Shown: positions 7,385 through 15,415, counted from the stretch's first letter. The stretch is DNA of 20,169 nucleotides from JBMZCV01 sp049613665 (GCA_049613665.1 JBMZCV010000088.1:1-20169), one strand, 5' to 3'. The notes: generated from the sequence alone by a model not told the origin. Numbers and translations: made by a program.

Positions 7385-9436
7385 TTACCAAAACCAGCCT
7401 CTGTCACGGTCTCTGAAACTGTACATTCTGCTAATTTGGTCATCTTCTTGGCCTTCTAACTTTCGCAATACTTTTTCTAGGCCTTTATCATAATTGCCAA
7501 AGCCTACTAAAGTGAGTACAGTATCTCCATCGGAACGACTCGTTAGTATATCGGCAATAATAACTTCTTGATAGTTGTCTAATTCCCAAAAACCGCTTTC
7601 GAAATTATTGATAATTAAAGTTGCGGCGGCTTGAGGAGTTAAACCTACATAATAGCCATTGGAACGATTGTTTAAAGTGGCACGAAAATCATCGGTATAA
7701 GTAAAACTTAATCTATCGGCAACAGCACCTATTCCGCCTACTGCATCTATGATAGTTACGGTATCTTGAGGGTTTGATTCTCTAATGATGTGTAAAAGAG
7801 CTTCTTGCGTATTCGCCCAATCGTTGTATTGTGCATAAGCAGCCAAACCTACTCCTCCAATGATAGCACCACTAACAGTACCTGCTCCAGGAACAACAGT
7901 GCCTACTGCACCGCCACCTACTGCTCCCATAACTAAAGTTTCTATAATACTAGGCGTTTTCATAAACTCTTGCAGTATATTGATGCGAGCAGATACAGGC
8001 ATTTGGGCCACCGATTGAGGTTCATTGTTAATGATATTGGCTTGTGGCTGGAAATTTTCGCCTATAAAATCACGGAAAGTTTCAGCGTGTTGAGCCAAGA
8101 AACCACTCATATCTAGCGGTTCGGCAGAACTATCAACATTAATAGGTTCTGGAGCATCTTTATCAGGATTAGAAGTTGCTCCTGCTGCATCAGATAGCAT
8201 TTGTTCCCATGTCATGCCCGGAAACATTTCTAAAAGTTCATTTTGTTGTTCTACATATTTTGGCGAGCTTAGAAGATATAAGGTATGTGCTAAAGGAGTA
8301 TTGCCCGCTAATATACCAGAAGGATCGTGATGTGATGATTGAGCTTTAGGCATTCTTGCATCGCCAGCGAGATGGACTATATCTCCTTGAGCGGTATGTG
8401 TAACAACTTCTGGGACAAATTCGCCATTTTGTAGTCGTTCATTGATAGCGGCGGCTTGTTCATTGTTTATGCCTGGAGCTTGGAAAGTTACAGCACGACT
8501 AATCATGCTAGGAAATGCTACTACTGCTTGTTTTGCTAAAGAACCACCTAAACTATGGCCCACTACTACTGCATTAGCACCATAGCCGCTTGCTGTTGCC
8601 AAAGCATTTTGTATTTGTTCATAATTTGCCATAAAAGCGGTATAGCCTACTGCATAAGGATCCATATCATTGTGTAGCCAATCTGACACAAATTGGTCTA
8701 AGAAAGAAAGTTCGCTTACTTCGCTACCTCTAAAGGCAAGTATTGGCTTTCGGCCAACCTCAATGCCTGAAGGAGATGGTAATAATAAACCTGCAAAAAA
8801 ACCAGCATTTTTTTGGTCATTGATACTCATTGCCCAATCTGGTTGGTAGCCCCAACCATTTAGTAAGTCACTTTGTTCTCGGTTGAGTGTAGTGGAATAA
8901 GCCATACCATGAGCCACTAATTCATACATAACTTGTTCTGTTACATCAGAAATGGTAGTAGGTTCTGCTGTTGTAGGAGTTTCTTGTTGATTTTCATTTT
9001 CCGCCTTTTGTATGGCATGAACGTTGGAAAACGGAGATTGAGGGGCTAAAGTATTATTTTCTTGATGTTGTGCTACTTCTTGTTGCTGAAAAGCCTGAAA
9101 ATTGGCTTGCATTTGTAGCGGAGCTAATAGTGCTTGACTTGCATTGGCCGTATTGTTGGGCAAAATAGGAGAAGGACTAAGGCTTTTTAGTTGGCTAGTA
9201 TTGTTGTTATTTTGCGTACTGCCGCTATCGAAACTCAAAGGTATATTTTGAATATGTTGTTGAGTGGTTTTGCTATTTTCATTTTCTTTTTTCTGAATAG
9301 GCTCTGCTTGCGGCTGTGGTGAAACAACTGCTTTTTTTGCTTGGATAAATGGCATAGCAGAGCTATTCTTCTCCAAAAAAGTGGATTTTTTTGTGGAGGA
9401 GTTTTGTTTGTTTATAGAAAAATTGAGCGTGTTCAT
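7385..9436 (-). CDS. eCIS effector with class-3 lipase domain
   Basis: A 683-residue protein. Residues 1-50 are the shared leader (KSTFLEKNSSAMPFIQAKK, then PIQKK), almost identical to that of the 2027-6259 effector at DNA level; a Gln/Asn-rich linker runs to about 160. The catalytic domain (about 165-400) has the oxyanion-type FRGS (235-238), the nucleophile elbow VVGHSLGG with Ser295, and probable triad partners Asp352 (QGDIVHL) and His384 (PLAHTLYLL). This is the class-3 lipase pattern, implying hydrolysis of membrane lipids. Residues about 501-538 form a Gly/Val/Ala-rich glycine-zipper-like segment that could insert into membranes. The last ~140 residues are an unrecognised domain ending FRDRDRGWFW. 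DUF4157 is absent. A small hairpin (TTCTCTGTCAGAGAA, 9449-9463) precedes the start. Partner lipoprotein gene downstream at 6340-7134. Substrate (phospholipid or other) is not visible. Confidence 0.85.
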   Translation of the reverse strand: MNTLNFSINKQNSSTKKSTFLEKNSSAMPFIQAKKAVVSPQPQAEPIQKKENENSKTTQQHIQNIPLSFDSGSTQNNNNTSQLKSLSPSPILPNNTANASQALLAPLQMQANFQAFQQQEVAQHQENNTLAPQSPFSNVHAIQKAENENQQETPTTAEPTTISDVTEQVMYELVAHGMAYSTTLNREQSDLLNGWGYQPDWAMSINDQKNAGFFAGLLLPSPSGIEVGRKPILAFRGSEVSELSFLDQFVSDWLHNDMDPYAVGYTAFMANYEQIQNALATASGYGANAVVVGHSLGGSLAKQAVVAFPSMISRAVTFQAPGINNEQAAAINERLQNGEFVPEVVTHTAQGDIVHLAGDARMPKAQSSHHDPSGILAGNTPLAHTLYLLSSPKYVEQQNELLEMFPGMTWEQMLSDAAGATSNPDKDAPEPINVDSSAEPLDMSGFLAQHAETFRDFIGENFQPQANIINNEPQSVAQMPVSARINILQEFMKTPSIIETLVMGAVGGGAVGTVVPGAGTVSGAIIGGVGLAAYAQYNDWANTQEALLHIIRESNPQDTVTIIDAVGGIGAVADRLSFTYTDDFRATLNNRSNGYYVGLTPQAAATLIINNFESGFWELDNYQEVIIADILTSRSDGDTVLTLVGFGNYDKGLEKVLRKLEGQEDDQISRMYSFRDRDRGWFW

Positions 9437-9471
9437 AGTTAGTTTAATTTCTCTGTCAGAGAATGCTATTT

Positions 9472-9915
9472 TTACTTATTTGCAGGTAAAATATCACTTA
9501 TATCAGTAAGGCAAGGAGTACACATAGTGTTGCCTTCTTGAGGAACATAAGGATATATTTTACCTTTAGCATATACATATTTTTTATTACATTTATTTTG
9601 CTCATTTTTGCTTCTAATAGCTTTTTGATGGCTAGGAGGCATAAGCAAAACACAATATCCATCTTCTAGTATAATGCCAGCATGTCCTTGAAATAGATTT
9701 TTTGGATTTTCTTGTTTCATTCTGACATCTTGTAATTCATATCTACCAAAAACATAAACGATTTTGCCTGTATTTTGCTTCACATCAATCAAATTTTTTA
9801 TTATTGGAACATCATTTGAGATTTCTATTTGATTGAAGTTTGAGTTATTAGCATTAATGAAATAAAGATAAGAAAAAATAATGAATAAAATGATAATGAT
9901 AACTGTAATTTTCAT
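9472..9915 (-). CDS. Membrane-anchored or secreted small protein, candidate orphan immunity protein
   Basis: A 147-residue protein. MKITVIIIILFIIFSYLYF is an N-terminal signal anchor or signal peptide, putting the rest outside the inner membrane. The mature part is a small, probably beta-rich domain with GKIVYVFGRYELQDVRM, FQGHAGIILEDGYCVLLMPP and a closing MCTPC. The YExxDVRM...GHAxIxLEDG pattern is like a small uncharacterised family I recall from other Gram-negative predators such as myxobacteria; I cannot verify this. It lies 35 bp upstream of the lipase effector and downstream of a decayed effector leader (10174-10376). It could be the surviving immunity gene of that lost effector, or a second protein guarding against the lipase. 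Gene call good; role inferred. Confidence 0.65.
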   Translation of the reverse strand: MKITVIIIILFIIFSYLYFINANNSNFNQIEISNDVPIIKNLIDVKQNTGKIVYVFGRYELQDVRMKQENPKNLFQGHAGIILEDGYCVLLMPPSHQKAIRSKNEQNKCNKKYVYAKGKIYPYVPQEGNTMCTPCLTDISDILPANK

Positions 9916-9994
9916 TTTATTGTTTTTTTTTACTACTTGTTGCTAAAAAAACAGCTATTCTTGATTTAACAAAAGAAACCTTTTTTGATAGGAG

Positions 9995-10073
9995 AAACAT
10001 ACTATTTTTCAGTTCAAAAGGCCATAAAAATAGGAAATATTGGTCTCCTTAGCCTAAAAAAAATAGTATGTTT
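9995..10073. repeat. 15-bp perfect inverted repeat with 49-bp spacer
   Basis: AAACATACTATTTTT (9995-10009) is exactly complementary to AAAAATAGTATGTTT (10059-10073). Weaker complementarity extends outwards through AT-rich sequence (about 9975-10095). The rest of 9916-10173 shows no gene. It lies between the candidate orphan immunity gene and the decayed effector leader, so it may be a small element or a scar of the deletion that removed the effector. Confidence 0.5.
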
Positions 10074-10173
10074 AAACTTTTGATAAAAAAAGGCCTTAAA
10101 AACTAATTGCTGACACAGAAAAACAAGTAAATGTTTTTTATAATATTTATTTCATTTCAAAGCGAGAATAGCT

Positions 10174-10376
10174 GGCTAAAAAACTTGTAATATTATTATT
10201 TTGCGTACTACTACTATTGAAACTCAAAGGCACATTTTGAATAATTTACTCGATGGTTTTGCTATTTTCGTTTTCTTGAATAGGCAATGTTTGTGGGGTT
10301 ATGGAATAACTATTTTTAAGTGCATAGCAGAACTGGTATTCTCCTAAAAAGTGGATTTTTGAAGGAGTTTTTTTGT
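10174..10376 (-). pseudogene. Decayed eCIS-effector leader
   Basis: Read on the minus strand this stretch matches the first ~90 codons of the lipase effector leader, but is broken. It begins K-S-T-F-stop-E-N-T-S-S-A-M (TTG changed to TAG), then loses the FIQAKK codons with a frameshift. It resumes as PIQENENSKT, meets an in-frame TAA, and continues as IIQNVPLSFNSSSTQNNN before similarity ends near the codons for SFLAS. No catalytic domain follows. This is the remnant of a seventh effector whose body has been deleted. The export motif itself is gone, so it cannot work as a leader. Confidence 0.8.
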
Positions 10377-10398
10377 AAAAAAGTTGAGAGAGAAAGGT

Positions 10399-10896
10399 TT
10401 ATGTTACTAAATCCTCTAGTTCGAAATGAAGTGTTTCAATTTCATTTGTCATTCTTTCATTATCAGTTTGTGCAAGAATATTGCGAGCAGTTTCTACTAC
10501 TAATCTAGCTTTTTTCAGTTCATTATTATCTATATGACATTTTGCTAATCCTACAAAAGCTTCAAGCATATAATTTTGAGCATTGATTAATGCTCTTTCA
10601 AATAATATTTTAGCCATTGCGGTATTATCTAATGTATATTCTAAAAAACCCAATTCGACATCAGCATGGTTTGTATAGTCTGCAAAGTGGTTAGCTTGAG
10701 TAAAATCAACTTTAATATCATCAAGAGTGATATTATCTTTTTCAAAAATAAGTTGAGCAATTATACCTCTTTTAATTAATAATGCAGGTGTATTAGGATA
10801 TATTTGCAATAGAGTATTGGTTAGTTCTATTGCTTTTGAATACTCTTGTTTATCTGCTAGATTTGTAATTTGTTTTAATCCTTCTGCGAAATCCAT
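10399..10896 (-). CDS. TPR-like cytosolic protein, putative immunity protein for the pre-toxin effector
   Basis: A 165-residue, all-helical protein with no signal peptide. It has about three tetratricopeptide-like helix pairs: EYSKAIELTNTLLQIYPNTP (about 18-37), NTAMAKILFERALINAQNYM (about 112-131) and ELKKARLVVETARNILAQTD (about 136-160). TPR folds bind proteins. The start lies 5 bp after the stop of the 10902-12125 effector, suggesting translational coupling and a direct partnership. The cytosolic location implies that the partner toxin acts in the cytosol. An alternative is a chaperone or loading adaptor for the effector; position alone does not separate that from immunity. Confidence 0.7.
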   Translation of the reverse strand: MDFAEGLKQITNLADKQEYSKAIELTNTLLQIYPNTPALLIKRGIIAQLIFEKDNITLDDIKVDFTQANHFADYTNHADVELGFLEYTLDNTAMAKILFERALINAQNYMLEAFVGLAKCHIDNNELKKARLVVETARNILAQTDNERMTNEIETLHFELEDLVT

Positions 10897-10901
10897 TTGA
10901 A

Positions 10902-12125
10902 TTATTTAAGTTTTTGAAACAAGCGGTCTTGTTGTTCTATAAGTTTTTTCAACGTTTGAGCACCTTTATTACCTTTTGTTGCTTTTTGAATAATTTCTGC
11001 ATAAGTAAAATTTTCTAAGTTTTGAGGATAATTTTTTACTTGCTTAAATTTTTCAGGAATTATTTTTGCTGCTTTAAGATGTTGTATTTTTAGTATGTGC
11101 TGTGCTTTTTTTTCTAGTTTATCTGCTTTATCAATTGCTTTTTTTAATTTTCTAGGCACATTTACCAAATCAAAAGCATCGCCAAAAACAGGAATAAAGC
11201 CAATTGCGGTTTCCCACCAAGCATCGTCTAATACACCAATTAAATCATCAGCTTCTTTAGCAAATTGTTTTGAATATTTTTTAATAGCTATTCTATTAAT
11301 TTTGCCTCTAATCTTAGTTTTAATAAAGTTTTTCAGCATTCCTTTAGATGCTTTTTTAGCTCCCATTTTAAGAGCAAAGGAGATAAAAGAACCCTGAATG
11401 ACAAGGCTATTATTAATATTAGCTTTAGAAGTTGATTTTTTTTGCACTACTTTCCCCTGTGCTGCCATTTTCCCCATATCATCAGCCTCTTTCTCCAAAC
11501 CCTTATCATCATTTACTGCCAAACCTTTGGCTTGCGTTGTCGGCTTCACTCTACCCTCACGCTGCTGCACGACATGTGTAAGCTCATGGCCGATAAGTTC
11601 CTGCCCAGCTTGCGTATTTGGTTTAAATTGGCCTGGTGCAAAATGTACATCATTGCCTTGTGCATAAGCCAAAGCACCTACATCTGTTGCATTTTTCGAT
11701 TCTTTGTGGATATTGACATTTGAGAAATCTTGGCCAAAAGCATTTTCCATTTTCGTTTGCACTTCAGTAGGTAAGTCGCCACCGCTACTAGCCGTTTTCA
11801 TTTGCAAACCTTCTTGTGATGCTTCTTCACCTTCTTTTTTTTGTGCTGTTTCTTCTTCTTTTGTCGGCTGTTGGTGTTGAATGATAGGAATATTTGGAAA
11901 AACAGGAGCAGGAACTGCATTTACACGATTATTATTGCTTTTATTTTGAATAGTAGGAGCAGGGCTAAAAAAAGCTTGCTTAGTATTGGAACTAAAAAAA
12001 GAACCTGCACCACCTTTTTTTGCTTGAATAAAAGGCATGGCAGATTGCTCACTCAAAAAATCTTTCTTTTTTGATGATTGCTTTTGCTCATTTTCTTTAT
12101 GTTGAGAAATATTCTGGGGGCTCAT
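10902..12125 (-). CDS. eCIS effector: leader, DUF4157 (eCIS core), pre-toxin region, short unknown toxin tail
   Basis: A 407-residue protein. The leader has KKDFLSEQSAMPFIQAKKGG (residues 19-38) followed by IQNK and LQMK motifs. DUF4157 spans about 118-193, with VNIHKESKNATDVGALAYAQ, VHFAPGQF and the zincin motif HELTHVVQQ (His180, Glu181, His184). After NDDKGLEKEADDMGKMAAQG comes a helical region and a pre-toxin-like segment, WWETAIGFIPVFGDAFDLVN (303-322), typical of polymorphic toxins. Only about 45 residues remain after the helical linker (FTYAEIIQKATKGNKGAQTL and on to the end), with no catalytic motif I know. The toxin is either very small or not of a familiar type. The TPR protein follows at 5 bp. 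Effector architecture is secure; toxic activity unknown. Confidence 0.85.
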   Translation of the reverse strand: MSPQNISQHKENEQKQSSKKKDFLSEQSAMPFIQAKKGGAGSFFSSNTKQAFFSPAPTIQNKSNNNRVNAVPAPVFPNIPIIQHQQPTKEEETAQKKEGEEASQEGLQMKTASSGGDLPTEVQTKMENAFGQDFSNVNIHKESKNATDVGALAYAQGNDVHFAPGQFKPNTQAGQELIGHELTHVVQQREGRVKPTTQAKGLAVNDDKGLEKEADDMGKMAAQGKVVQKKSTSKANINNSLVIQGSFISFALKMGAKKASKGMLKNFIKTKIRGKINRIAIKKYSKQFAKEADDLIGVLDDAWWETAIGFIPVFGDAFDLVNVPRKLKKAIDKADKLEKKAQHILKIQHLKAAKIIPEKFKQVKNYPQNLENFTYAEIIQKATKGNKGAQTLKKLIEQQDRLFQKLK

Positions 12126-12293
12126 TGTTTAAATTTTTTTTTAGATAAAAAAAATTATCAAACCATTTCGGCATGTTGAGAAGGAATATATAACTTTTAA
12201 AAAAAAACAAACAAATTATAGCCTGTAAATTTAATGATTAGTTAAATATTAAAAATAAAAGGTACAATTTGTACTAACATATTGATATTCAAA

Positions 12294-12334
12294 GTGTTAG
12301 TTTTCACAATTTGTAGAATAAATTTGCCCAACTA
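12294..12334 (+). repeat. Dispersed intergenic repeat, copy b
   Basis: GTGTTAGTTTTCACAATTTG plus the following bases match the reverse complement of 19927-19967 at all but about three positions, and share a 20-base or longer core with 6281-6322. It starts 10 bp after the stop of the 12344-12859 lipoprotein gene (in transcription order) and lies 169 bp before the 12125 start. The remaining gap (12126-12293) is AT-rich with no gene; GTACAATTTGTAC at 12262-12274 is a second near-palindrome of the same type. Confidence 0.65.
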
Positions 12335-12343
12335 CTTAGCTAT

Positions 12344-12859
12344 TTATTTTCTAAAAATAGGAGGTGTTTCATAAATCGTTGCTAAATAATTTTCCATAGT
12401 AGTTTTAGGAAATATCTCTATGAAGTATATTTTTTCGTCATCGGCAGTATAGGCTAAACCTATTTCGGGATATACATATTGTTGAACATATTTGGCTACT
12501 CGAGAACGAAGGTCTTGTTCAGCAGGACCATATTGTTGTTGCAAATCATTGAAGCTTAATGACTTTAAAACTTTTTCATTACTGATATATATCATCTGAA
12601 TTTCACCATTTTTGACATAAAAATGCCCTTGATGTACATCAGGATTATGATAACAAGTAACATTTTTTATTTTTTCATATTGAAGATTATTTTCAATATG
12701 GGTTGGTTTTATTTCTAATTTAGTCAATAATTCAGTTTCTGATAGGTTTATTAATTGACTTGTAGTTTCAATAATTGATGCTTTATTCATATTGTTTATA
12801 TTATTACATGAAGTTAATAGAAAATTGCTTGCAAAGATTAGAAAAAATAATATTTTCAT
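12344..12859 (-). CDS. Lipoprotein, putative immunity protein for the annexin/metalloprotease effector
   Basis: A 171-residue protein with a type II signal peptide: MKILFFLIFASNFLLTSC, lipidated at Cys18 (lipobox LLTSC). The mature part starts NNINN and lacks an acidic surface-export signal, so it probably faces the periplasm. The body has an alpha/beta pattern with FNDLQQQYGP, YVYPEIGLAYTADDEKIYFI and EIFP, then NYLATIYETPP. Small lipoproteins with this YVYPExGxAxxxxxxxxxxIEIF pattern seem familiar from other Bacteroidota toxin loci, but I cannot confirm that here. It follows the metalloprotease effector (12924-15275) after 64 bp, the expected place for an immunity gene. An extracytoplasmic partner implies that the effector acts in the periplasm or on surface proteins. 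Confidence 0.75.
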   Translation of the reverse strand: MKILFFLIFASNFLLTSCNNINNMNKASIIETTSQLINLSETELLTKLEIKPTHIENNLQYEKIKNVTCYHNPDVHQGHFYVKNGEIQMIYISNEKVLKSLSFNDLQQQYGPAEQDLRSRVAKYVQQYVYPEIGLAYTADDEKIYFIEIFPKTTMENYLATIYETPPIFRK

Positions 12860-12923
12860 GTCAATTGATTTTTATAATAAAAGACTAAAGAAAGCTTAAT
12901 GGAGCTAATAATGAAAATATGAA

Positions 12924-15275
12924 CTATTCTTCTTTTTTCTTTTCCCAGTTTTCAACCGTTTTTTTAATAAACTTAAATCTTTCAGGACATGGATTTCCAA
13001 CTGTGCCTTTTGCTATTCCTGCTTTTCCGCTTTTAAGAGTGTTAGGCTCTACAAAATAATACATAACGGCTTCGCTAAAGTCTTCGCCGCCATTTTTTCC
13101 TCCATAGTTAGTAATTGGAGCTTCCGCATTTGCTTTGCCGCTTTTGGTGTATTTATCTTTCCAATAATCTAAAGCAGCAATATAGTCGCTTTCGGCATAT
13201 TCAAGAATACCATGTGCAATTTCATGAACAGCTGTACCTTCTAATTGTTTTTTGTTGTCTGGAAAGTCTATTTTACTATTCGTTCCTGCCGTAAACATAG
13301 AAAAATTGGTAGAGCCTTCAAAGTATTCGCCAAGTGTTGTAGTGTCTAACACACCACTAGCTTTATTGGTATCAATGGCTTGATCTACTTTGCTAACGCT
13401 TGTAATCTCTTGGTCAGCAGAGCCACGAGTAGAGTCTTTTCTTTTATTGCCTAATATGGGAGCAAAATGTGACAATGCCTTTTCCAAAGCAACGAGTTCT
13501 TTATATTCCCATGCTTTGGTTTTAAGACCATTTTTAACACTATCAGGTACTTTAGTATATTGTTTTTTGATGGCATCAACGCCTGCTTGTGAGTTTACAT
13601 CAATTCCATATTTGGTATATATATCTTGAATGATTTTTTGAGATTTTTTTGCCTCAGTATTATTTTTTACATTTACTTTTTCAGAATTGCTGCGACTGCC
13701 TATGAGTTCTAATACATAATTTAGTTCTTCGCCACTAAAATCGCCTTGAATGTCTGCTAATAAAGTAGTGCTGTATTTTGTTTTATATTTGGCTTTGAGA
13801 GCTGCAATTTTTGTAGCATCTTGTCCTAATTGTGATAATGCTGCATAAACACTTTCTTCGTCTGTTCCTGCACCAACGATAGCATTTCTAATTTTTTCTG
13901 CAATTTTGTCATAGTCAATTGCTTTTGGTGTTGTGCCAGCCTTAGGTGTCGTTGTAGCTTTGAGCAAGTTTAGAGCATGAGCTAATTCATCACCGCTAAA
14001 GTCATCTTGAATATCTTGAATTAAGGAGTTGCTATATTTCTGTTTATATTTGGCTTTCAAAGCATCAATTTTAGATTTTTCATTTTTCAAGGCTGACAAA
14101 GCTGAATATACTGCTTCTTCGTCTGTGCCTAAACCGTCAATGGCTTTATAGATTTTATCGGCAAGTTTATCGTAATTTACAATATCAACGGTTTTCTTTT
14201 GAATTGCAGCAGCAACTTTTCTTTGTCCAATAACTTTGTTTTGATTATTTGTTTTATTAGAAATTAAAGCGCTTTCAAACTTCCCTTGAGCTGCCATTTT
14301 CCCCATATCATCGGCCTCTTTTTCTAAGCTTTTATCATCATTTACAGGCAAACCTTTTGCTTGCGTTGTCGGTTTTACTCTGCCTTCTCGTTGCTGCACA
14401 ACGTGTGTGAGTTCGTGGCCAATGAGTTCCTGTCCAGCTTGTGTGTTTGGTTTAAACTGTCCTGGAGCAAAATGCACATCATTGCCTTGAGCATAAGCCA
14501 AAGCACCTACATCTGTCGCACTTTTAGAGTCTTTGTGAATATTGACATTTGAAAAATCAGCACCCAAACTGTTTTCCATTTTCATTTGCACTTCAGTAGG
14601 TAAGCCATTGGAAGTAGAAGATTTATTTTCTTGCTTTTGCAATGGATTGGCTTTCATTTGAGCCTCTTCTTCCTCAGCTTCTTGCTTTTGCAATGGGTTG
14701 GCTTTCATTTGAGCCTCTTCTTCTTTTTCGGCTTCTTGCTTTTGCAATGGATTGGCTTTCATTTGAGCCTCTTCTTCTTTAACTTCCTGCTTTTGCAACG
14801 GATTGGCTTTCATTTGAGCCTCTTCTTCTTCAACTTCTTGCTTTTGCAACGGATTGGCTTTCATTTGAGCCTCTTCTTCTTCAACTTCCTGCTTTTGCAA
14901 TGGATTGGCTTTCATTTGAGCCTCTTCTTCTTCAACTTCTTGCTTTTGCAACGGATTGGCTTTCATTTGAGCCTCTTCTTCAACTTCTTGTTTTTGCAAC
15001 GGATTAGCTTTCATTTGAACCTCTTCTTCCTGCTTGACATTCTGTTTTTGTAGTATGTTTTTTTTATTTTGTAGAACAGGAATATTTCCAAAAGTAAGAG
15101 ATTGATGATTGTTATCTACTTCATTCCTTTTGAGTTGTGAAGTAGTAGCTGGAGGAAAAAAACTTAGATTTTCGCTTTTTCCCATAAACGTATTAGCTCC
15201 TTTTTTTTGAATAAAAGGAATGCGTTGTTGCTGTTTTCGTTGTATTTGCTGTTTATCAATTTTAGATTGTTCCAT
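12924..15275 (-). CDS. eCIS effector with DUF4157, two annexin-like repeats and a C-terminal zinc metalloprotease
   Basis: A 783-residue protein. The leader (1-75) has IPFIQKKGANTFMGKSEN, ATTSQLK and IPVLQNKK. A Glu-rich 17-residue tandem-repeat linker fills about 75-216. DUF4157 lies at about 225-300 with HELTHVVQQ (His287, Glu288, His291). Two annexin-like repeats follow: 365-440 (GLGTDEEAVYSAL...DDFSGDELAHAL) and 453-527 (GAGTDEESVYAAL...GDFSGEELNYVL), with the GxGTDE calcium-loop motif. The C-terminal domain has a second zincin motif, HEIAHGILEYAE (His684, Glu685, His688), and a downstream GGEDFSEAVMYYF supplying a probable third ligand (Glu731 or Glu735). This suggests a secreted protease, with annexin repeats that could bind acidic phospholipid through calcium. 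A lipoprotein partner follows at 64 bp. Domains are well supported; protease substrate unknown. Confidence 0.88.
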   Translation of the reverse strand: MEQSKIDKQQIQRKQQQRIPFIQKKGANTFMGKSENLSFFPPATTSQLKRNEVDNNHQSLTFGNIPVLQNKKNILQKQNVKQEEEVQMKANPLQKQEVEEEAQMKANPLQKQEVEEEEAQMKANPLQKQEVEEEEAQMKANPLQKQEVEEEEAQMKANPLQKQEVKEEEAQMKANPLQKQEAEKEEEAQMKANPLQKQEAEEEEAQMKANPLQKQENKSSTSNGLPTEVQMKMENSLGADFSNVNIHKDSKSATDVGALAYAQGNDVHFAPGQFKPNTQAGQELIGHELTHVVQQREGRVKPTTQAKGLPVNDDKSLEKEADDMGKMAAQGKFESALISNKTNNQNKVIGQRKVAAAIQKKTVDIVNYDKLADKIYKAIDGLGTDEEAVYSALSALKNEKSKIDALKAKYKQKYSNSLIQDIQDDFSGDELAHALNLLKATTTPKAGTTPKAIDYDKIAEKIRNAIVGAGTDEESVYAALSQLGQDATKIAALKAKYKTKYSTTLLADIQGDFSGEELNYVLELIGSRSNSEKVNVKNNTEAKKSQKIIQDIYTKYGIDVNSQAGVDAIKKQYTKVPDSVKNGLKTKAWEYKELVALEKALSHFAPILGNKRKDSTRGSADQEITSVSKVDQAIDTNKASGVLDTTTLGEYFEGSTNFSMFTAGTNSKIDFPDNKKQLEGTAVHEIAHGILEYAESDYIAALDYWKDKYTKSGKANAEAPITNYGGKNGGEDFSEAVMYYFVEPNTLKSGKAGIAKGTVGNPCPERFKFIKKTVENWEKKKEE
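14631..15053 (-). repeat. 51-bp tandem repeats coding the NPLQKQEVEEEEAQMKA unit
   Basis: About eight units of 17 residues (one of 16, one of 18) plus a final partial unit lie between the leader and DUF4157 of the metalloprotease effector. Each has a LQKQ motif followed by an acidic run and QMKA. One unit is present in the C39 effector and three related units in the 18385-19884 effector, so copy number varies between paralogues. Copies differ mostly at silent sites and in the number of GAA/GAG codons, as expected from slippage or unequal crossover. Confidence 0.95.
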
Positions 15276-15308
15276 TTCTTAGTATTGTGTTGATGAAGAG
15301 TATTTTTT

Positions 15309-15415
15309 AAGTACTATTTAATAAAGCATTAGTTTAGTTGCTAAAACGCATTGACAATCAGCGTGTTAGCATGTCCTGAAATGCTCAAAAACTTCTGAAC
15401 GACTACTTAATATTG
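15309..15415 (+). repeat. Possible divergent copy of the dispersed intergenic repeat (copy d)
   Basis: AAGTACTATTTAATAAAGC and TTAGTTGCTAAAACG, then GTGTTAG and GACTACTTAAT, follow in order the same blocks as the reverse complement of 19927-20010 (AAGCACTATTT, GGTTGCTAAA, GTGTTAG, CAACTATTTAAT). Similarity is by eye and gapped. The copy lies directly upstream of the metalloprotease effector. The rest of 15276-15511 is AT-rich with no gene, so the C39 effector has no immunity gene here. Confidence 0.35.

Noticed and set aside
10320..10508. Plus-strand 62-codon frame
   Set aside because: It overlaps the relic leader and the start of the antisense TPR gene; no motif supports it.
14631..15053. 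Plus-strand open frame of 140 codons and a CRISPR-like look of regular repeats
   Set aside because: The plus frame is the antisense shadow of the Glu-rich coding repeats. Units are contiguous and in frame with no unique spacers, so this is not a CRISPR array.
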